DNA of 42,890 nucleotides, from the NCBI GenBank assembly GCA_000158655.1, contig EQ973343.1, positions 59,846-102,735 of the forward strand. The letters run 5' to 3'. Each line of letters opens with the position of its first letter. The stretch's first letter is position 1. The notes beneath the pieces were generated by a model, which ran no database searches, was not told where the DNA came from, and saw nothing but the letters and a program-made list of their open reading frames with translations. Source of the DNA: [Clostridium] methylpentosum DSM 5476 (GTDB lineage: Bacteria; Bacillota; Clostridia; Oscillospirales; Ruminococcaceae). A program made the position numbers and the translations under genes. Positions 18,029-28,700 of this stretch are shown here, in pieces.

Positions 18029-21000
18029 ATGAGGAATCGCGTGAAAAAAGGAGCTGCCGTTCTACTGGCAATCCTGATGATGGGGAGCGCTGGCTCTGCA
18101 TGGGCGTCTCCTACAGAAAAAGAAGCGGAGACACAAACCAGCCCATTCTTACAGGAATTTCAAAATCCCTCTGGACAAAACCGCCCGAAAACCAGATGGT
18201 GGATCCCTGGTTCCCATATGACAAAAACGGAAATTGAAGCAGAAATCAAATCTATGTCGGATGCCGGGTTTGGAGGTGCAGAAGTTGTCCCTGTCTCTTC
18301 GGGCGGAAAGGACGGGAGCTCGATTGACTGGGGAACGCAACAGTGGAATGAAATGATTCGTCATATGCTGCAGGTCGCGGGAAAGTACGACTTTACCATT
18401 GATTTTACCATGACCCCCGCCTGGCCCTTGGCGCTTCCGACCATTCAGGACTTAGATGACCCACAGTCGGGCGCTCAGATGGAACTCGACGGTAACCACG
18501 TGGACGGGATCACCAAAGAAAATCCTTATCACGGCAAGGTGCCAGTCGCAAAAGAACTGGACGCCGGCACCCCGGTTTTAATGGCCGTCACAGTGGCGAA
18601 ATACGCAGAGAAAGAAAACGCTGTTTTAGACTACGATTCCGCCAAGACCTTAGATCTGAAAACACAGGTGGTGCACAACAGTGAGGACCCAACCGACTAT
18701 ACGGTGGAATTTACGCCGGAGGAGGAAGGAGAATATGTCCTGTTCGGCTGGTGGCAGCACCCGTCTGGGAACCGGACTTATGACAATTATCAGGTTGACC
18801 ACTTTGGCAAAGGAGGTGCTCAGGCAATCATTGACTATTGGGAAGACAATCTGCTCCCCTATTACGGGGATGATTTTCAAAATACTTCCGCATTGTTCAT
18901 CGATTCCCTGGAATTCCAAACCCATCTGGATTGGACCATCGGCCTGCTCGACGATTTCGAGCAGTTCAAAAACTATGATTTTTCTTCCTATTTGCCCGCT
19001 GTATACGATACCGATTCCCTTGGAAACCAGTCGGCAAACCCTCAGCCTGATTTCCAGTTTAACCGCAACAACGACGCCCTGAAAAATGATTTTAGGGACA
19101 CGCTGACCCAACTCTACATTGAAAACCACCTCAAACCCCTTTCGGAGTTTTGTGACAAACACGGAGTGCAGCTGCGCTATCAAACCTCCTACGGAAAGAG
19201 TTTGGAGCTCGCGCAGACAGCTATGTATGTGGACATTCCTGAAACCGAAACGCTCTACAGCGCCGATGTCATCGACTTTTACCGCCTCCAGTCCGGCGCA
19301 GCTCACATGGCGGACAAACAGATCTATTCCATTGAAGCATCTCCAGAGGGAATGCTGCACCTGAATTTTGGCGGTCACGAAATCCATGTCCCGCAGGGGA
19401 ACGGAGAGGACAGCCCGGGCAACTACCAACAGACCTGGGACAGCCAGATTTGGCATGTGCAGCGCGCCTTTGCAGGCGGTGTCAACCAGATCGTCTTCCA
19501 CGGATACTCCTACAACGGTCAGTATGAGGGAGAGGGCAACGAAAACGGCTATGTACAGGGTACCAAGTGGCCTGGTTTCGAGGGATTTGGCGTTGACTCC
19601 TGGTCCAACAGCTGGGGAGAACGTCTGCCCAGCTGGCAGCACGCGAGAAACTACACCGACTCTATCGCCCGAAATCAATACATACTGCGCCAGGGCGAAG
19701 CAAAAGTCGATTTGGCAATCTATGAGCATGAGTATTGGAATGTGGGAAGATCGGACATTTACCAGGACGACAAGCAGTTGCAGCAGCAGGGATTTACCTA
19801 TGATTTCATCAGTCCCTCAGCGCTGTCACTCGAAAGCGCGACGGTTTGCAACGGTCGGTTGAATGAATCCGGGCCCGCCTATAAAGCGCTGATTTTAAAT
19901 CAGCAGCAAACGCTGACAGCCTCTGCGGCAACCAAAATTTTGAGCTACGCGCAAAAGGGCTTCCCCATTGTCATCGTCGGAGAATCCCCCTCTGCGGATG
20001 CTTTCTGTGACAACACCGATGTAGCCGGCATGATGCAAGAGCTCGTCACCTATCCCTCTGTCAAACAGGTGGCAGACACCGACTCGGTTCCCCAGGCTTT
20101 GCGGCAGCTCGGAATCACTGCGGATGCATCTTACGAGGAGCAAAGCTGCATTGTAAATGTCCATCGCCGTACAAGCACCACTGATTTCTACTATTTGTAT
20201 AACGAGGGCAATGCGAAGAATTATCCGGCAGCCAAAGAAATTCAGCCAGTCACCACTGAAGTCACCCTGCAGGGATCAGGTACCCCCTATTTTCTGAACG
20301 CCTGGACAGGGGAGGTAACCCCAGTCAGCCAGTATACTCGAACCGCTAATGCCGTGACAATTCCTGTAACCATTGCCGGAAACGATTCTGTTACGATCGC
20401 GTTGACCAATGAAGATTGGGGACAAAACGATTTGCCTCATGTGACGAAGGGAAATTTAAACACAGAATACAACGAACACAATCAGCTCGTTGCAAAATCC
20501 TTTGAATCGGGCACAGAAACACTGACCTTAAGCAATCAAAACACTGTAACGGTAACCACCGGACAGGTCGCCCAGCCCATCACGCTTTCCAAATGGGACC
20601 TGTCGGTTGAAAGCTGGACAGAGGGGGAAAAACCTACCGAGACAAACAAGACCGTTCTTCAGGTTGGAACCATCGATGGTCTCAAACCGTGGAATAAAAT
20701 TCCGGGTTTGGAGAAGGTATCCGGGATCGGAAGATATACGACGACGGTTTCCCTCGACCAGGGCTGGGAGCAGGGCAGCGGGGCGCTAATCCGTTTAGGG
20801 GACGTGGTGGACAGCTATCAGATAGAGGTGAATGGGAATCTCGTCCCGGCAAGCCAGATCGATACCACCATTGACATTGGAAAATATCTCAAAGCTGGTG
20901 AAAACACCATCACTGTGGAGGTGGCTTCCACTCTGCTCAACGCTGTATTGGACGCCCATGCATTGGATGGGCGCAACCCGGATGAGTATGGCATGATGGG

Positions 21001-21820
21001 ACCGGTGACACTGACCCCATACCGCGTGACTGAGATTGCATTGCAGGACAAGCAGATACTAAACACCGTCATTGCATACGCAGAACAGCAGCTGGCAGAT
21101 CCAGAGTTTGACCAGGTCATTTTGTCTGTACAACAATCCTTTCGAGAAACTCTGGAAAACGCACAAACAGTGGCTGTCAATCCAACGGCAACCCAGCAAG
21201 AAGTGGATCAAGCATGGCAGGCTTTGCTCAACGAAATTCACAAGCTTGGATTTGTCAAAGGTGACATCCGTTCTTTGGAAACACTCGTACAAGCGGCGGA
21301 GAGCTATAACATGAATCAATACGTCGAAAAAGGACAGGTAGAATTCATCCAAGCGCTGGATGCGGCGCAAACATTGATTGGTGAAAAAGACAATGCCATA
21401 GAGCAGGAGATCAGGCAAGCGGAAGAAAAGCTGCTCAATGCAATGCTGCGCCTTCGTCTGAAAGCGGATAAATCCCTTCTTCAGTCCGTATTGGAGGACG
21501 CCGCGGGAGTGGACATTTCACTCTATACTGCCGAGAGTGTAACCTCCTTTTATGCAGCAAAACATTCAGCGGAAACGGCGTTTGGCAATCCGGACGCTAC
21601 CCAAGCGGAGGTCGACGATGCTGTTGAGGAACTGCAAAATGCAATTCGTGGGTTAAAACCCATGGGTTCTGTTTCAAACACCGATTTACAGGGAGATGAT
21701 AATGTGACGGCTGGCGGGCGCAATGCGAAAACAGGAGAAACAGTTCCCCTGGCTGGGGCTGTAGTTTTGATTTTTGCCGGTGCGGCAACAGTTTTTTTAA
21801 AAAAACGAACAAAGCAGTAA
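18029..21820 (+). CDS. Giant wall-anchored GH106-like glycosidase 2
   Basis: 1263-aa secreted paralogue of the GH106 type. Start 18029 (MRNRVKKG) is chosen because AGAGG lies 7 bases upstream; GTG 17999 and ATG 18014 have none. Signal peptide ends about residue 27 (SAWAS). The catalytic region covers about 40-850, with RPKTRWWIPG, MSDAGFGGAEV, DFTMTPAWP, IDSLEF, candidate acidic residues Glu405/Glu407 (IPETETL) and Glu436 (YSIEASP), and VNQIVFHGYSY. A galactose-binding-like domain lies at about 870-1000, then FIVAR-like repeats at about 1004-1215 with EIHKLGF. The anchor is NAKTGE near 1231, a membrane helix and KKRTKQ. Divergent from AraC regulator 2 and convergent with GH106-3. The distance between the candidate Glu pairs (31) equals that in GH106-1 and GH106-4. 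Confidence 0.88.
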   Translation: MRNRVKKGAAVLLAILMMGSAGSAWASPTEKEAETQTSPFLQEFQNPSGQNRPKTRWWIPGSHMTKTEIEAEIKSMSDAGFGGAEVVPVSSGGKDGSSIDWGTQQWNEMIRHMLQVAGKYDFTIDFTMTPAWPLALPTIQDLDDPQSGAQMELDGNHVDGITKENPYHGKVPVAKELDAGTPVLMAVTVAKYAEKENAVLDYDSAKTLDLKTQVVHNSEDPTDYTVEFTPEEEGEYVLFGWWQHPSGNRTYDNYQVDHFGKGGAQAIIDYWEDNLLPYYGDDFQNTSALFIDSLEFQTHLDWTIGLLDDFEQFKNYDFSSYLPAVYDTDSLGNQSANPQPDFQFNRNNDALKNDFRDTLTQLYIENHLKPLSEFCDKHGVQLRYQTSYGKSLELAQTAMYVDIPETETLYSADVIDFYRLQSGAAHMADKQIYSIEASPEGMLHLNFGGHEIHVPQGNGEDSPGNYQQTWDSQIWHVQRAFAGGVNQIVFHGYSYNGQYEGEGNENGYVQGTKWPGFEGFGVDSWSNSWGERLPSWQHARNYTDSIARNQYILRQGEAKVDLAIYEHEYWNVGRSDIYQDDKQLQQQGFTYDFISPSALSLESATVCNGRLNESGPAYKALILNQQQTLTASAATKILSYAQKGFPIVIVGESPSADAFCDNTDVAGMMQELVTYPSVKQVADTDSVPQALRQLGITADASYEEQSCIVNVHRRTSTTDFYYLYNEGNAKNYPAAKEIQPVTTEVTLQGSGTPYFLNAWTGEVTPVSQYTRTANAVTIPVTIAGNDSVTIALTNEDWGQNDLPHVTKGNLNTEYNEHNQLVAKSFESGTETLTLSNQNTVTVTTGQVAQPITLSKWDLSVESWTEGEKPTETNKTVLQVGTIDGLKPWNKIPGLEKVSGIGRYTTTVSLDQGWEQGSGALIRLGDVVDSYQIEVNGNLVPASQIDTTIDIGKYLKAGENTITVEVASTLLNAVLDAHALDGRNPDEYGMMGPVTLTPYRVTEIALQDKQILNTVIAYAEQQLADPEFDQVILSVQQSFRETLENAQTVAVNPTATQQEVDQAWQALLNEIHKLGFVKGDIRSLETLVQAAESYNMNQYVEKGQVEFIQALDAAQTLIGEKDNAIEQEIRQAEEKLLNAMLRLRLKADKSLLQSVLEDAAGVDISLYTAESVTSFYAAKHSAETAFGNPDATQAEVDDAVEELQNAIRGLKPMGSVSNTDLQGDDNVTAGGRNAKTGETVPLAGAVVLIFAGAATVFLKKRTKQ

Positions 21821-21861
21821 ACAGATTTGCAACACAGCTGTTGATCCGAAATTCATAATTG

Positions 21862-21902
21862 AAAAGAGCCATGCGCAGTAAAGGAAGTTGCATGGCTCTT
21901 TT
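21862..21902 (+). terminator. Terminator of GH106-2
   Basis: A 13-bp perfect stem (21862-21874 with 21890-21902) followed by T-rich sequence, 41 bases after the stop codon. Confidence 0.88.
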
Positions 21903-22336
21903 TGTATCCACAAATGCGGTTTCAAAAATACAAGAGAATAAAAGCATACTGATTTGGAAACACACAAGACGATGGACAATGGCTGAGACGTGGAAAGAAA
22001 ACAGAAAAGATCTAGCAATCAAGCGGCTCAATCTGTCACAGCAGCCCTTTCGCTGTCAAAACGGCTGTTGTGACAGAATGACGTAAGAGACGCCAATGCC
22101 ACGAGATGAGAGTGAACAGGAAAAAGCCCAGCGAGACCGCCGGGCTTTTTCTATGATCCTATTCAAATTGAACCAGGGGATGATTGATCTTTTTTATTCA
22201 GAAACGCTCCTGTCCCTGCTCAGACAAGAAGGCAGAGAAAACTGCAATCAGAGCTGCTTTACCTAGCTTGCAGATGACAGAACACTGTCCTCGCAGGCTA
22301 GAGCAACTGCCAATCTGATTCTCGGGAAACACGTTT
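21903..22336. other. Convergent intergenic region with a second hairpin
   Basis: About 430 bases between convergent enzyme genes. Apart from the hairpin at 22121-22150 I see no gene or repeat. Confidence 0.55.
22121..22150. terminator. Probable terminator of GH106-3
   Basis: A 9-bp stem AAAAAGCCC with GGGCTTTTT (22121-22129, 22142-22150) that carries T-runs on both strands. It is 187 bases past the GH106-3 stop. Confidence 0.7.
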
Positions 22337-25300
22337 TTACTGCTTGTTTCTGCGCCGTGAGATCACAGCAAGGGATGCACCTGTGAGCAGGGCAACGAAT
22401 GCAATCCCCGCCATTCCAGCAGTACCAGTGACCGGATTGTCCTCCCCTTGGCTCTGTCCATCAGAAGAAGACGGCTGTCCACTGTCCGAAGAGGAGGGCT
22501 GGCTCTGGCTGCTCTCAGAGGAAGAGCTCTCTTGCTGTTCGGAGAAAAGTGCGGCCTGTTGGCAGGTGGTGAGTGTCGCCAAGCCGTTGACGCCATAGCT
22601 CTGCTCCGGCATAGTGGTGTAGTAGTCGACAAATTCACTGTTGTTGATCATGTTGTTGAGAGTACTGGCGACTTTGACGATGATCTCATTCTCACCAGAG
22701 CGCAGCGCTTTTGCAATATCCGCCTTTCCGGTGAACTGGTTGACCCCAATCTCGGTGCCGTTGACGGTGAGATGCACCGTGTCGCAGACATCCTGCAACG
22801 AAAGCTCCGCGCTCTGAGAGGTATCCCAGCTGTCGAGGGTAAAGCTCGTGGTATAGGTGCCGATGCCGGAAACAGCGCGGAATGCTTCGAGGCTCGTCCA
22901 GGGAACCAGCGAATCGAGCTCCTGCTCAAACACCGTTTTTTTCATGTCGCGCACGTCGGTTTTGGCGTTGTCACCCGCTGTCCAGCTCTCCAGGCTGAGG
23001 TGCCAGGGAAGGTTGGTGAGGTCGAGGGAAACGCCCGCTCCTTTGACTTCGGTCGTCACGACGGTTCCGTCGCTGAGAGTGGTCTCATAGCTGCCCGGCT
23101 GGGAGGCCTGTACCACCAGCTTGCCGTTCTGATAGACAACGGCGTCCGCTGTGGTGCTCACCACGTGCTCCCCTTCCGGCTGGCAGCCGAAGTGGTCGCC
23201 CTGCGCGATTCCGATGATCCGGGTGTCCTCCGCCGTGATATCCAGGGTCAGGGTAACGGCGCTGCCATCCGTCTGATAGGTGGCAATCGGGGCGATCTCC
23301 CCAGTCCAAGGGTCGAGTTCGTAGGGGATTCCGGAACCGGTCAGCGTCACAGTGAGGGACTCGTCGGTATCCGAATTGTTGTAGAGGAAATAGTAGTCCG
23401 CATCCGTGTCCGCGCGGTGAACGCTCATAATGTTGGAGGCCGCCGCGTAGTTTGCCGCCGGAGTGACCTGCATCCCCCTGAGGGTTGCGGGAAGTTCCGC
23501 GGTGTCGGCGATCTGTTTGACGTTGGGAAGGCTGAGAAGTTCGGAGATAACGGTCTGAAGTTTGGCGTTGTCCTGCTCATAAGCCGCATAGAGTTCCTGC
23601 GCAGTTGCAGCAGAGGTAACCGGGTTGGTGACAGTGCGGCTCGGCGCATCTCCGATCACCACAATCGGGAGACCTGCTTTGGCGTACTCCACCAGCTTGT
23701 TTGCCACATCGAGGGTGATACAGTCCTCATCCCGGACTACCATCGCTTTGTAGGCGGGGCCGTCCGCATTGAGTACGCCTCCGCTGACAGACGCCGAGTC
23801 GAGCTCGAACAGCCCGTCAGTGAAGAACTGGTAGGTGTAGCCCGCTTGCCCAAGAGAGGGATCGGTGTAATTCTGCAGGTGTTCCTGCGCGTTGCGCTCG
23901 CTCTCATAGATTGCAATGTCCACCTTGTTGGCTCCAGTTTGCAGCACATACTGGGTTCTCGCTATGTAGGAGGAGATGTCCGCCATGTTGTCCCAGGTGG
24001 GCTGGCGGTCGCCCCACGCCTCGGCGAAGCCGCGTCCGCCGAATCCAGGGGAGAATGCCGCGAAGCCCGGCCACTGCGCGCCCGGTGCATAAGCGTAGGC
24101 ATAGCCGTGGATCACCATCTGGTTGACGCCGGCTGCGTAGTTTTTATTCAGAGTCGAAAGCAGCTGCTTCCAGGTGGTGGAATAGGCTCCGCCAAAATAG
24201 GCGCCCGCCTCGTCCGACATCACCGTATTACCGCCCATGTCGCGGCCCGCTGCGAGATAACGGAATGCGTCGAGTCCGTCGTCGCCAAACGCAAGGGACT
24301 CGCCCTCAATGATGTCGGCAATCGCACCCGCTTTGGCCGAGTCGATGCCGAGGCCATAAGCCTGCGCGCGGTACTCCAGGCCATGGCTGTGCGCCCAGTC
24401 GGTGAGCTTTTGGATGTGATTTTCCAGGTAAAGGTCGTCCATGACTGACTGGAAGTCTGCACGCACCCGTGCGACAATGCTGGTTTCTTCCGTATCCGAG
24501 GTGATCTGAATAGAAGAGGAAGAGGCCTTTACGGTGTTCGCGCCGTTGACGCCGAGAACATAGGGCAGATAGGGTGTGAGGTCGTAGCCCATACGGGACT
24601 CAAATTCACTGAGCATGTCGGGAGTCCAGTAGCCGACAGTGCGCAGCTCGAGGGAATCCTCGAAGATCGCCCCGCCCACATCGGCGAGCAGCTGGATGAT
24701 CTCGTCGTCGAGAAGGGTATCCTCCCAGAAATCGATGACGAGCTGTGCACCCTGCTCGTCGAGGTGGTCAACCACATAGGCGTCGGGGGACATGACGTCC
24801 TCTTTTTCATTGTTGTTGTACAGCATGTTGTTGCGCTGTCCGGTGCCGCGCTGATAGGTCGCGACAACTAGCTTCTGCCCGCCGTCCTCCGGCGCAGTCC
24901 AGGTGACTGTTCCGGTAGCTGTGTCCACCAGCGGGGTGATCTGTTCCATCGAGTCAAAATCCACCTTGTCGAGGGTGGACACTGTGGTTCCCCACGGAGT
25001 CTCGTTGACCGTCTCGCTGTGCTCGTCAAGATCCACCACTTGAAGGGCGATAAGTTCGTTTTCAATCGCGTCGCCGTTCGCCATCGCCGAGCTGGTCACC
25101 GATTTGGGGGCGAGAATCTCGTTCACAATCCCGTCGATTGTCTCGCCCGGCTCGAGGATGGCAGTGCCATAGGCGAGTTCCTTCGCCGCGCCCTCGTCGT
25201 TGGGGGTGATCCGGTTGGAGACAGCTGGCCAGTGTGGTCCAATGGTCAGGTCGACCTTGAGTCCGCACTCTTTAGCGGTTTGCAGGGCGAGCTTGACCGC

Positions 25301-25639
25301 TGCGTTCCACTTTTCGGTGCCGTAGCCGTAGATTTCTGGATCCAAGGCGTGGGAATCCTCATTGCTGATGCTGTCCCACACGTCGGCAATTTCAAATCCG
25401 CCGTAGCCCGCCTCAGCCATGGACCGGATCTCCCGCACCAGTTCGTCGGGGTTTTCCATGACATACGCCCCCGGCCACCAATAGCGCAGTTTGGGTTTGA
25501 TCTCGCTGCCGGGGTTTGCAAATCCCGCAGCATAGGCGGAGGGCTGCTCCGCGGAGACGGTGGTGAACTGCGCCGCTGTCGTACCCGCCGCCAGGGCGAG
25601 TGCAAGCCCCAAGGCGAGCAGTCTGTTTCTTTTTTTCAT
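22337..25639 (-). CDS. GH106-like glycosidase 3, wall-anchored through a Ser-rich linker
   Basis: 1100-aa secreted GH106-type enzyme. Start 25639 (MKKRNRLLALG) has AAGGAG 8 bases upstream; the frame upstream to 25768 has no ribosome site. Signal peptide 1-29. Catalytic region about 32-880 with KPKLRYWWPG, MAEAGYGGFEI, DLTIGPHWP, FEDSLEL, candidate acidic residues Glu445/Glu447 (IIEGESL) and Glu477 (MSDEAGA), and VNQMVIHGYAY. A galactose-binding-like domain follows at about 900-1020. Unlike its paralogues it has no FIVAR stalk: about 30 residues rich in Ser, Gln, Glu and Gly lead to the anchor NPVTGT at 1068, a membrane helix and SRRRNKQ. It is second in transcription after GH106-4, 159 bases downstream, with a hairpin between, and has no AraC gene of its own. 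Confidence 0.87.
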   Translation of the reverse strand: MKKRNRLLALGLALALAAGTTAAQFTTVSAEQPSAYAAGFANPGSEIKPKLRYWWPGAYVMENPDELVREIRSMAEAGYGGFEIADVWDSISNEDSHALDPEIYGYGTEKWNAAVKLALQTAKECGLKVDLTIGPHWPAVSNRITPNDEGAAKELAYGTAILEPGETIDGIVNEILAPKSVTSSAMANGDAIENELIALQVVDLDEHSETVNETPWGTTVSTLDKVDFDSMEQITPLVDTATGTVTWTAPEDGGQKLVVATYQRGTGQRNNMLYNNNEKEDVMSPDAYVVDHLDEQGAQLVIDFWEDTLLDDEIIQLLADVGGAIFEDSLELRTVGYWTPDMLSEFESRMGYDLTPYLPYVLGVNGANTVKASSSSIQITSDTEETSIVARVRADFQSVMDDLYLENHIQKLTDWAHSHGLEYRAQAYGLGIDSAKAGAIADIIEGESLAFGDDGLDAFRYLAAGRDMGGNTVMSDEAGAYFGGAYSTTWKQLLSTLNKNYAAGVNQMVIHGYAYAYAPGAQWPGFAAFSPGFGGRGFAEAWGDRQPTWDNMADISSYIARTQYVLQTGANKVDIAIYESERNAQEHLQNYTDPSLGQAGYTYQFFTDGLFELDSASVSGGVLNADGPAYKAMVVRDEDCITLDVANKLVEYAKAGLPIVVIGDAPSRTVTNPVTSAATAQELYAAYEQDNAKLQTVISELLSLPNVKQIADTAELPATLRGMQVTPAANYAAASNIMSVHRADTDADYYFLYNNSDTDESLTVTLTGSGIPYELDPWTGEIAPIATYQTDGSAVTLTLDITAEDTRIIGIAQGDHFGCQPEGEHVVSTTADAVVYQNGKLVVQASQPGSYETTLSDGTVVTTEVKGAGVSLDLTNLPWHLSLESWTAGDNAKTDVRDMKKTVFEQELDSLVPWTSLEAFRAVSGIGTYTTSFTLDSWDTSQSAELSLQDVCDTVHLTVNGTEIGVNQFTGKADIAKALRSGENEIIVKVASTLNNMINNSEFVDYYTTMPEQSYGVNGLATLTTCQQAALFSEQQESSSSESSQSQPSSSDSGQPSSSDGQSQGEDNPVTGTAGMAGIAFVALLTGASLAVISRRRNKQ

Positions 25640-25670
25640 TGTCTTTTCTCCTTGCTTCTTATTCTGGAAA

Positions 25671-25696
25671 GCGGGCTGGGTTTGCGCCCGGCCCGC
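25671..25696 (-). terminator. Hairpin between GH106-4 and GH106-3
   Basis: A GC-rich 10-bp stem with one wobble pair (25671-25680, 25687-25696), followed on the minus strand only by a short TTTCC. It may terminate part of the transcripts from GH106-4 or protect mRNA ends, so that the downstream gene is expressed at a lower level. Confidence 0.5.
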
Positions 25697-25798
25697 TGTC
25701 ACACACAGATTATTTTGCTTGACCGCAGTGGCTCGGAACCTTTTATCCCGGATCACTGCCCGCTGCACAAAACGGCGTATTCTTCTGGGAATCGCAGA

Positions 25799-28700
25799 TT
25801 ATTTTTGTTTTTTCCGCGTGGTGCCGACAACTGCTGCACCTGCGAGCAGGAGGCCGACCGCGAGGGAAATCGGAAGGGTCTCCCCGGTCTTGGGAGTGCT
25901 TGCAGAGGTTTGCACCGATGTGTCCCCAGCGACAGGGACGGCTTTTGTCAGGCCGCGGTAGGCCATTTCAAGCTTGTCGGCAGCCGCGTTGACCGCTGCC
26001 TGGTCATCCTCGCTGACCGTCTCGTCGGCGAGCAGCGCATCCGCCTCTGCGCGGGCTGTGTTGTAAGCTGCGACGGTTTCCGGGGTGTAGCCGCTCAGGT
26101 CGGCAACCGCAGTTGCGGCAAGGGTGGTTTCTAGAATGCTCTTGTCCGCTTTGAACCGGAGGTCGAGCATTGCGGCGAGCAGATTGTCCACAGCAGTGTC
26201 GACATCCCCCTGCATCGCCTCACCGTCGCCGAGGATCTCCTTCGCCTCTGCCAATGCGGCGGTGAATTCCGCCTGGCCCGCCTGAACATACAGGGTGAGA
26301 TCAATGCCCTCTGCGCGGGTGATCAGGAAGGAGAGCTGGGATTTGTCGCCCTTCTGGAAGCCGAGTTTGTGCACCTCATTCAGAAGCTCCATCCAGGCGC
26401 TGTCCACATCCGACTGGGTGACTGCGCTGTCTGCATAGACCTGCTCTGCGTGGGCAAGCGCCCCGTCGAACGACACTTTCACCGAATCGATGACATTGGC
26501 GTACTCCTCGGTACTCTTGGCCTGGTTCGCATAGTCAATGACCGATTTGAGGATGGTTTTGTCCGCCTGCTCCTCCTGTACGAGGGTCTGCTGCGCATAG
26601 GGCAGAAGTACTGCGGAAGTCAGGCCATAGGCTTGGGATTTGTCCTGCGAGCCACCGCCCGGGAAACCTCCGCCGCCGAGATTGGAGTTTTCCACCACTG
26701 CGCGGTTGTTCATGGTAGTGGCGATGGACACTGTGATGATGTTTTCCCCCTCCTGAAGGTAGGCGCCGACGTCGTAGCGCGGCACGGTTTGGTCAAGGTT
26801 GCCGAGGGCGTGTCCATTGACTGTAATATCGGTGATCATATCCTTGCCGTGGGTGAGGGAGAGGACTGCGCCGTCCATCTGGCCGAGAGTCACCTTCATG
26901 GTGTAGGTGCCGATACCCGAAACCTCCTTCATGGCTGAAACCCCGGCGGCATCGAGCTTGTCCTGTGAAACCGCAAGGTTGGACCAGGTATCAAGTGATG
27001 TCTCCCCCACTTCGATCATCGTCTTTTTGGAAATGGTGGGATTGATCTTGTTCGCTTCCGCATCGGGGCCCCAGCTCTCGATCGAGAGGGCGGCGGACTC
27101 GATTGCAACTGGCTCCGCGACGGTGAGTTCATTTGTGACTGTGGTCCCATCTGAGAGAACCGAGGTGTAGCTGCCGGATTCATCCGAACGAATTGTCGGT
27201 TTGCCGTTTTGGTACATCGCTTTGGCGTCGGTGGAGGTAATATGCAGCTCAGGAGCTGCCGGGAAATTCGTCGTGTCTTTAGTGATGGCAATAATTGTCG
27301 TCTCCCCTGCGCCGAGGTTGATCACAGTCGAGACGGTTTTGCCGTCGGTTGTGTACTGGGCAACCGGAGCAATCTCACCAGTCCAAGCGTTGAGGGAGTA
27401 GGGGATGCCGCTGCCGGTGAAGGAAACGGGGACCGCAACATCTTCACTGCTGTTGTTAAAGACAAAATAGTAGGAGGTGCCGTCGGAATCCACCCGGTTG
27501 ACGGTGCGCAGGTTGTACTGTGTATACTCCGCGTTGGGGGTGATGCCGTCTGTTCGGAGCTGTGCAAGCGCTGCGTCCTGGTCGGCAACAACGGTTGCGC
27601 TTCCGGTGGCGAGAATTTCGGCGACAATGGCCTGAATCTGTTCGTCAGTCACCGTCTCGCTCATCGCTTTCCCCGGCTGCTGGCCGACAAAGAGGATGGG
27701 GAGTCCGGCCTGTGCATAGCTGAGCAGTCGCTGTGCGCCCTCGAGCGGGATCGCCTCCATGTTGTTTACAACAACCGCCTTGTAGGATGCGCCATCCGCG
27801 CACAGAACCCCATCGCTGACAACGCTCGAGTCGAGCAGCAGCGCCTCAGTTGTGGTTATGTCGTAGGTGTACCCATTGTCGAGCAGGGTGTAAAAGGTGG
27901 ATTTGTCGTTGTCCCCATTGCCCACCGGGGTCTGCTCAAAGGTGTTGAGGTCGTAGACGAGCAGGTCCATCTGCGGGGTGCCGTTTTGCAGCACCGCCTG
28001 GTTGCGGGCGATGTAGCCGGTCATGGTGTCCACCCGGTCCCAATAAGCCATGCGGGAACCCCACGGATCGGCAAACATCGAGTTAAAGGCGTGCCAGCCC
28101 GGCCACTGGTTCCATTGGTCGTATTCCTCCGCAAACGCGTTGGTTGAAGCGTAGGAGCTGCCGTGAATAATCATCCGGTTGACGCCAGCGGCAAAGTTTG
28201 TGTTAATGGTGGACACCGCGCTCTCCCAGGTCAGCTTGTAGGTGTCCGACATGTTGGCAAGCGCCTCTTCCGAGACGTATTTCTTGCCCGCGAGGTGGAC
28301 GCCGCCCGCCACAGCCCGGAACCGGTCGTAGTCGGTCGACCAGGCGAGGGATTCGGTCTCTGCCACGTCGAGCCGGGCGGACGCGGCGCTCGTGTCCAGG
28401 GTGATGCCGTTGGTGTGATACGCCTGGGCACGGTAACCGCAGTTGAAGTTCTTATTAAAGTAGTTTTTGAGCACCTCAATGTGATTGTCCATGTAGGCGA
28501 GATCAATCATCTGGTCATAGTCGGAGGAGTAGTTTTCCCCTTCTACCGTAAATCCCGCCACCTTGGTGCTCGGTGCGCCGGGTCCCATGCCCGACTGGGT
28601 ATAGGGACCTGCAGCGACGGCGGGGAGATAGGCGGTGAGGTCGTAGCCATTTTCCGCCTTAAATTCCTGCAACATGTCGCTGTACCAGAAGACTGAGCCC

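Noticed and set aside
22448-24448. 666-codon open frame antisense to GH106-3, and similar long antisense frames within 27209-28147 and 34262-35422
   Set aside because: All lie within confirmed GH106 genes and mirror their codon bias. None has a ribosome site or recognisable domains.
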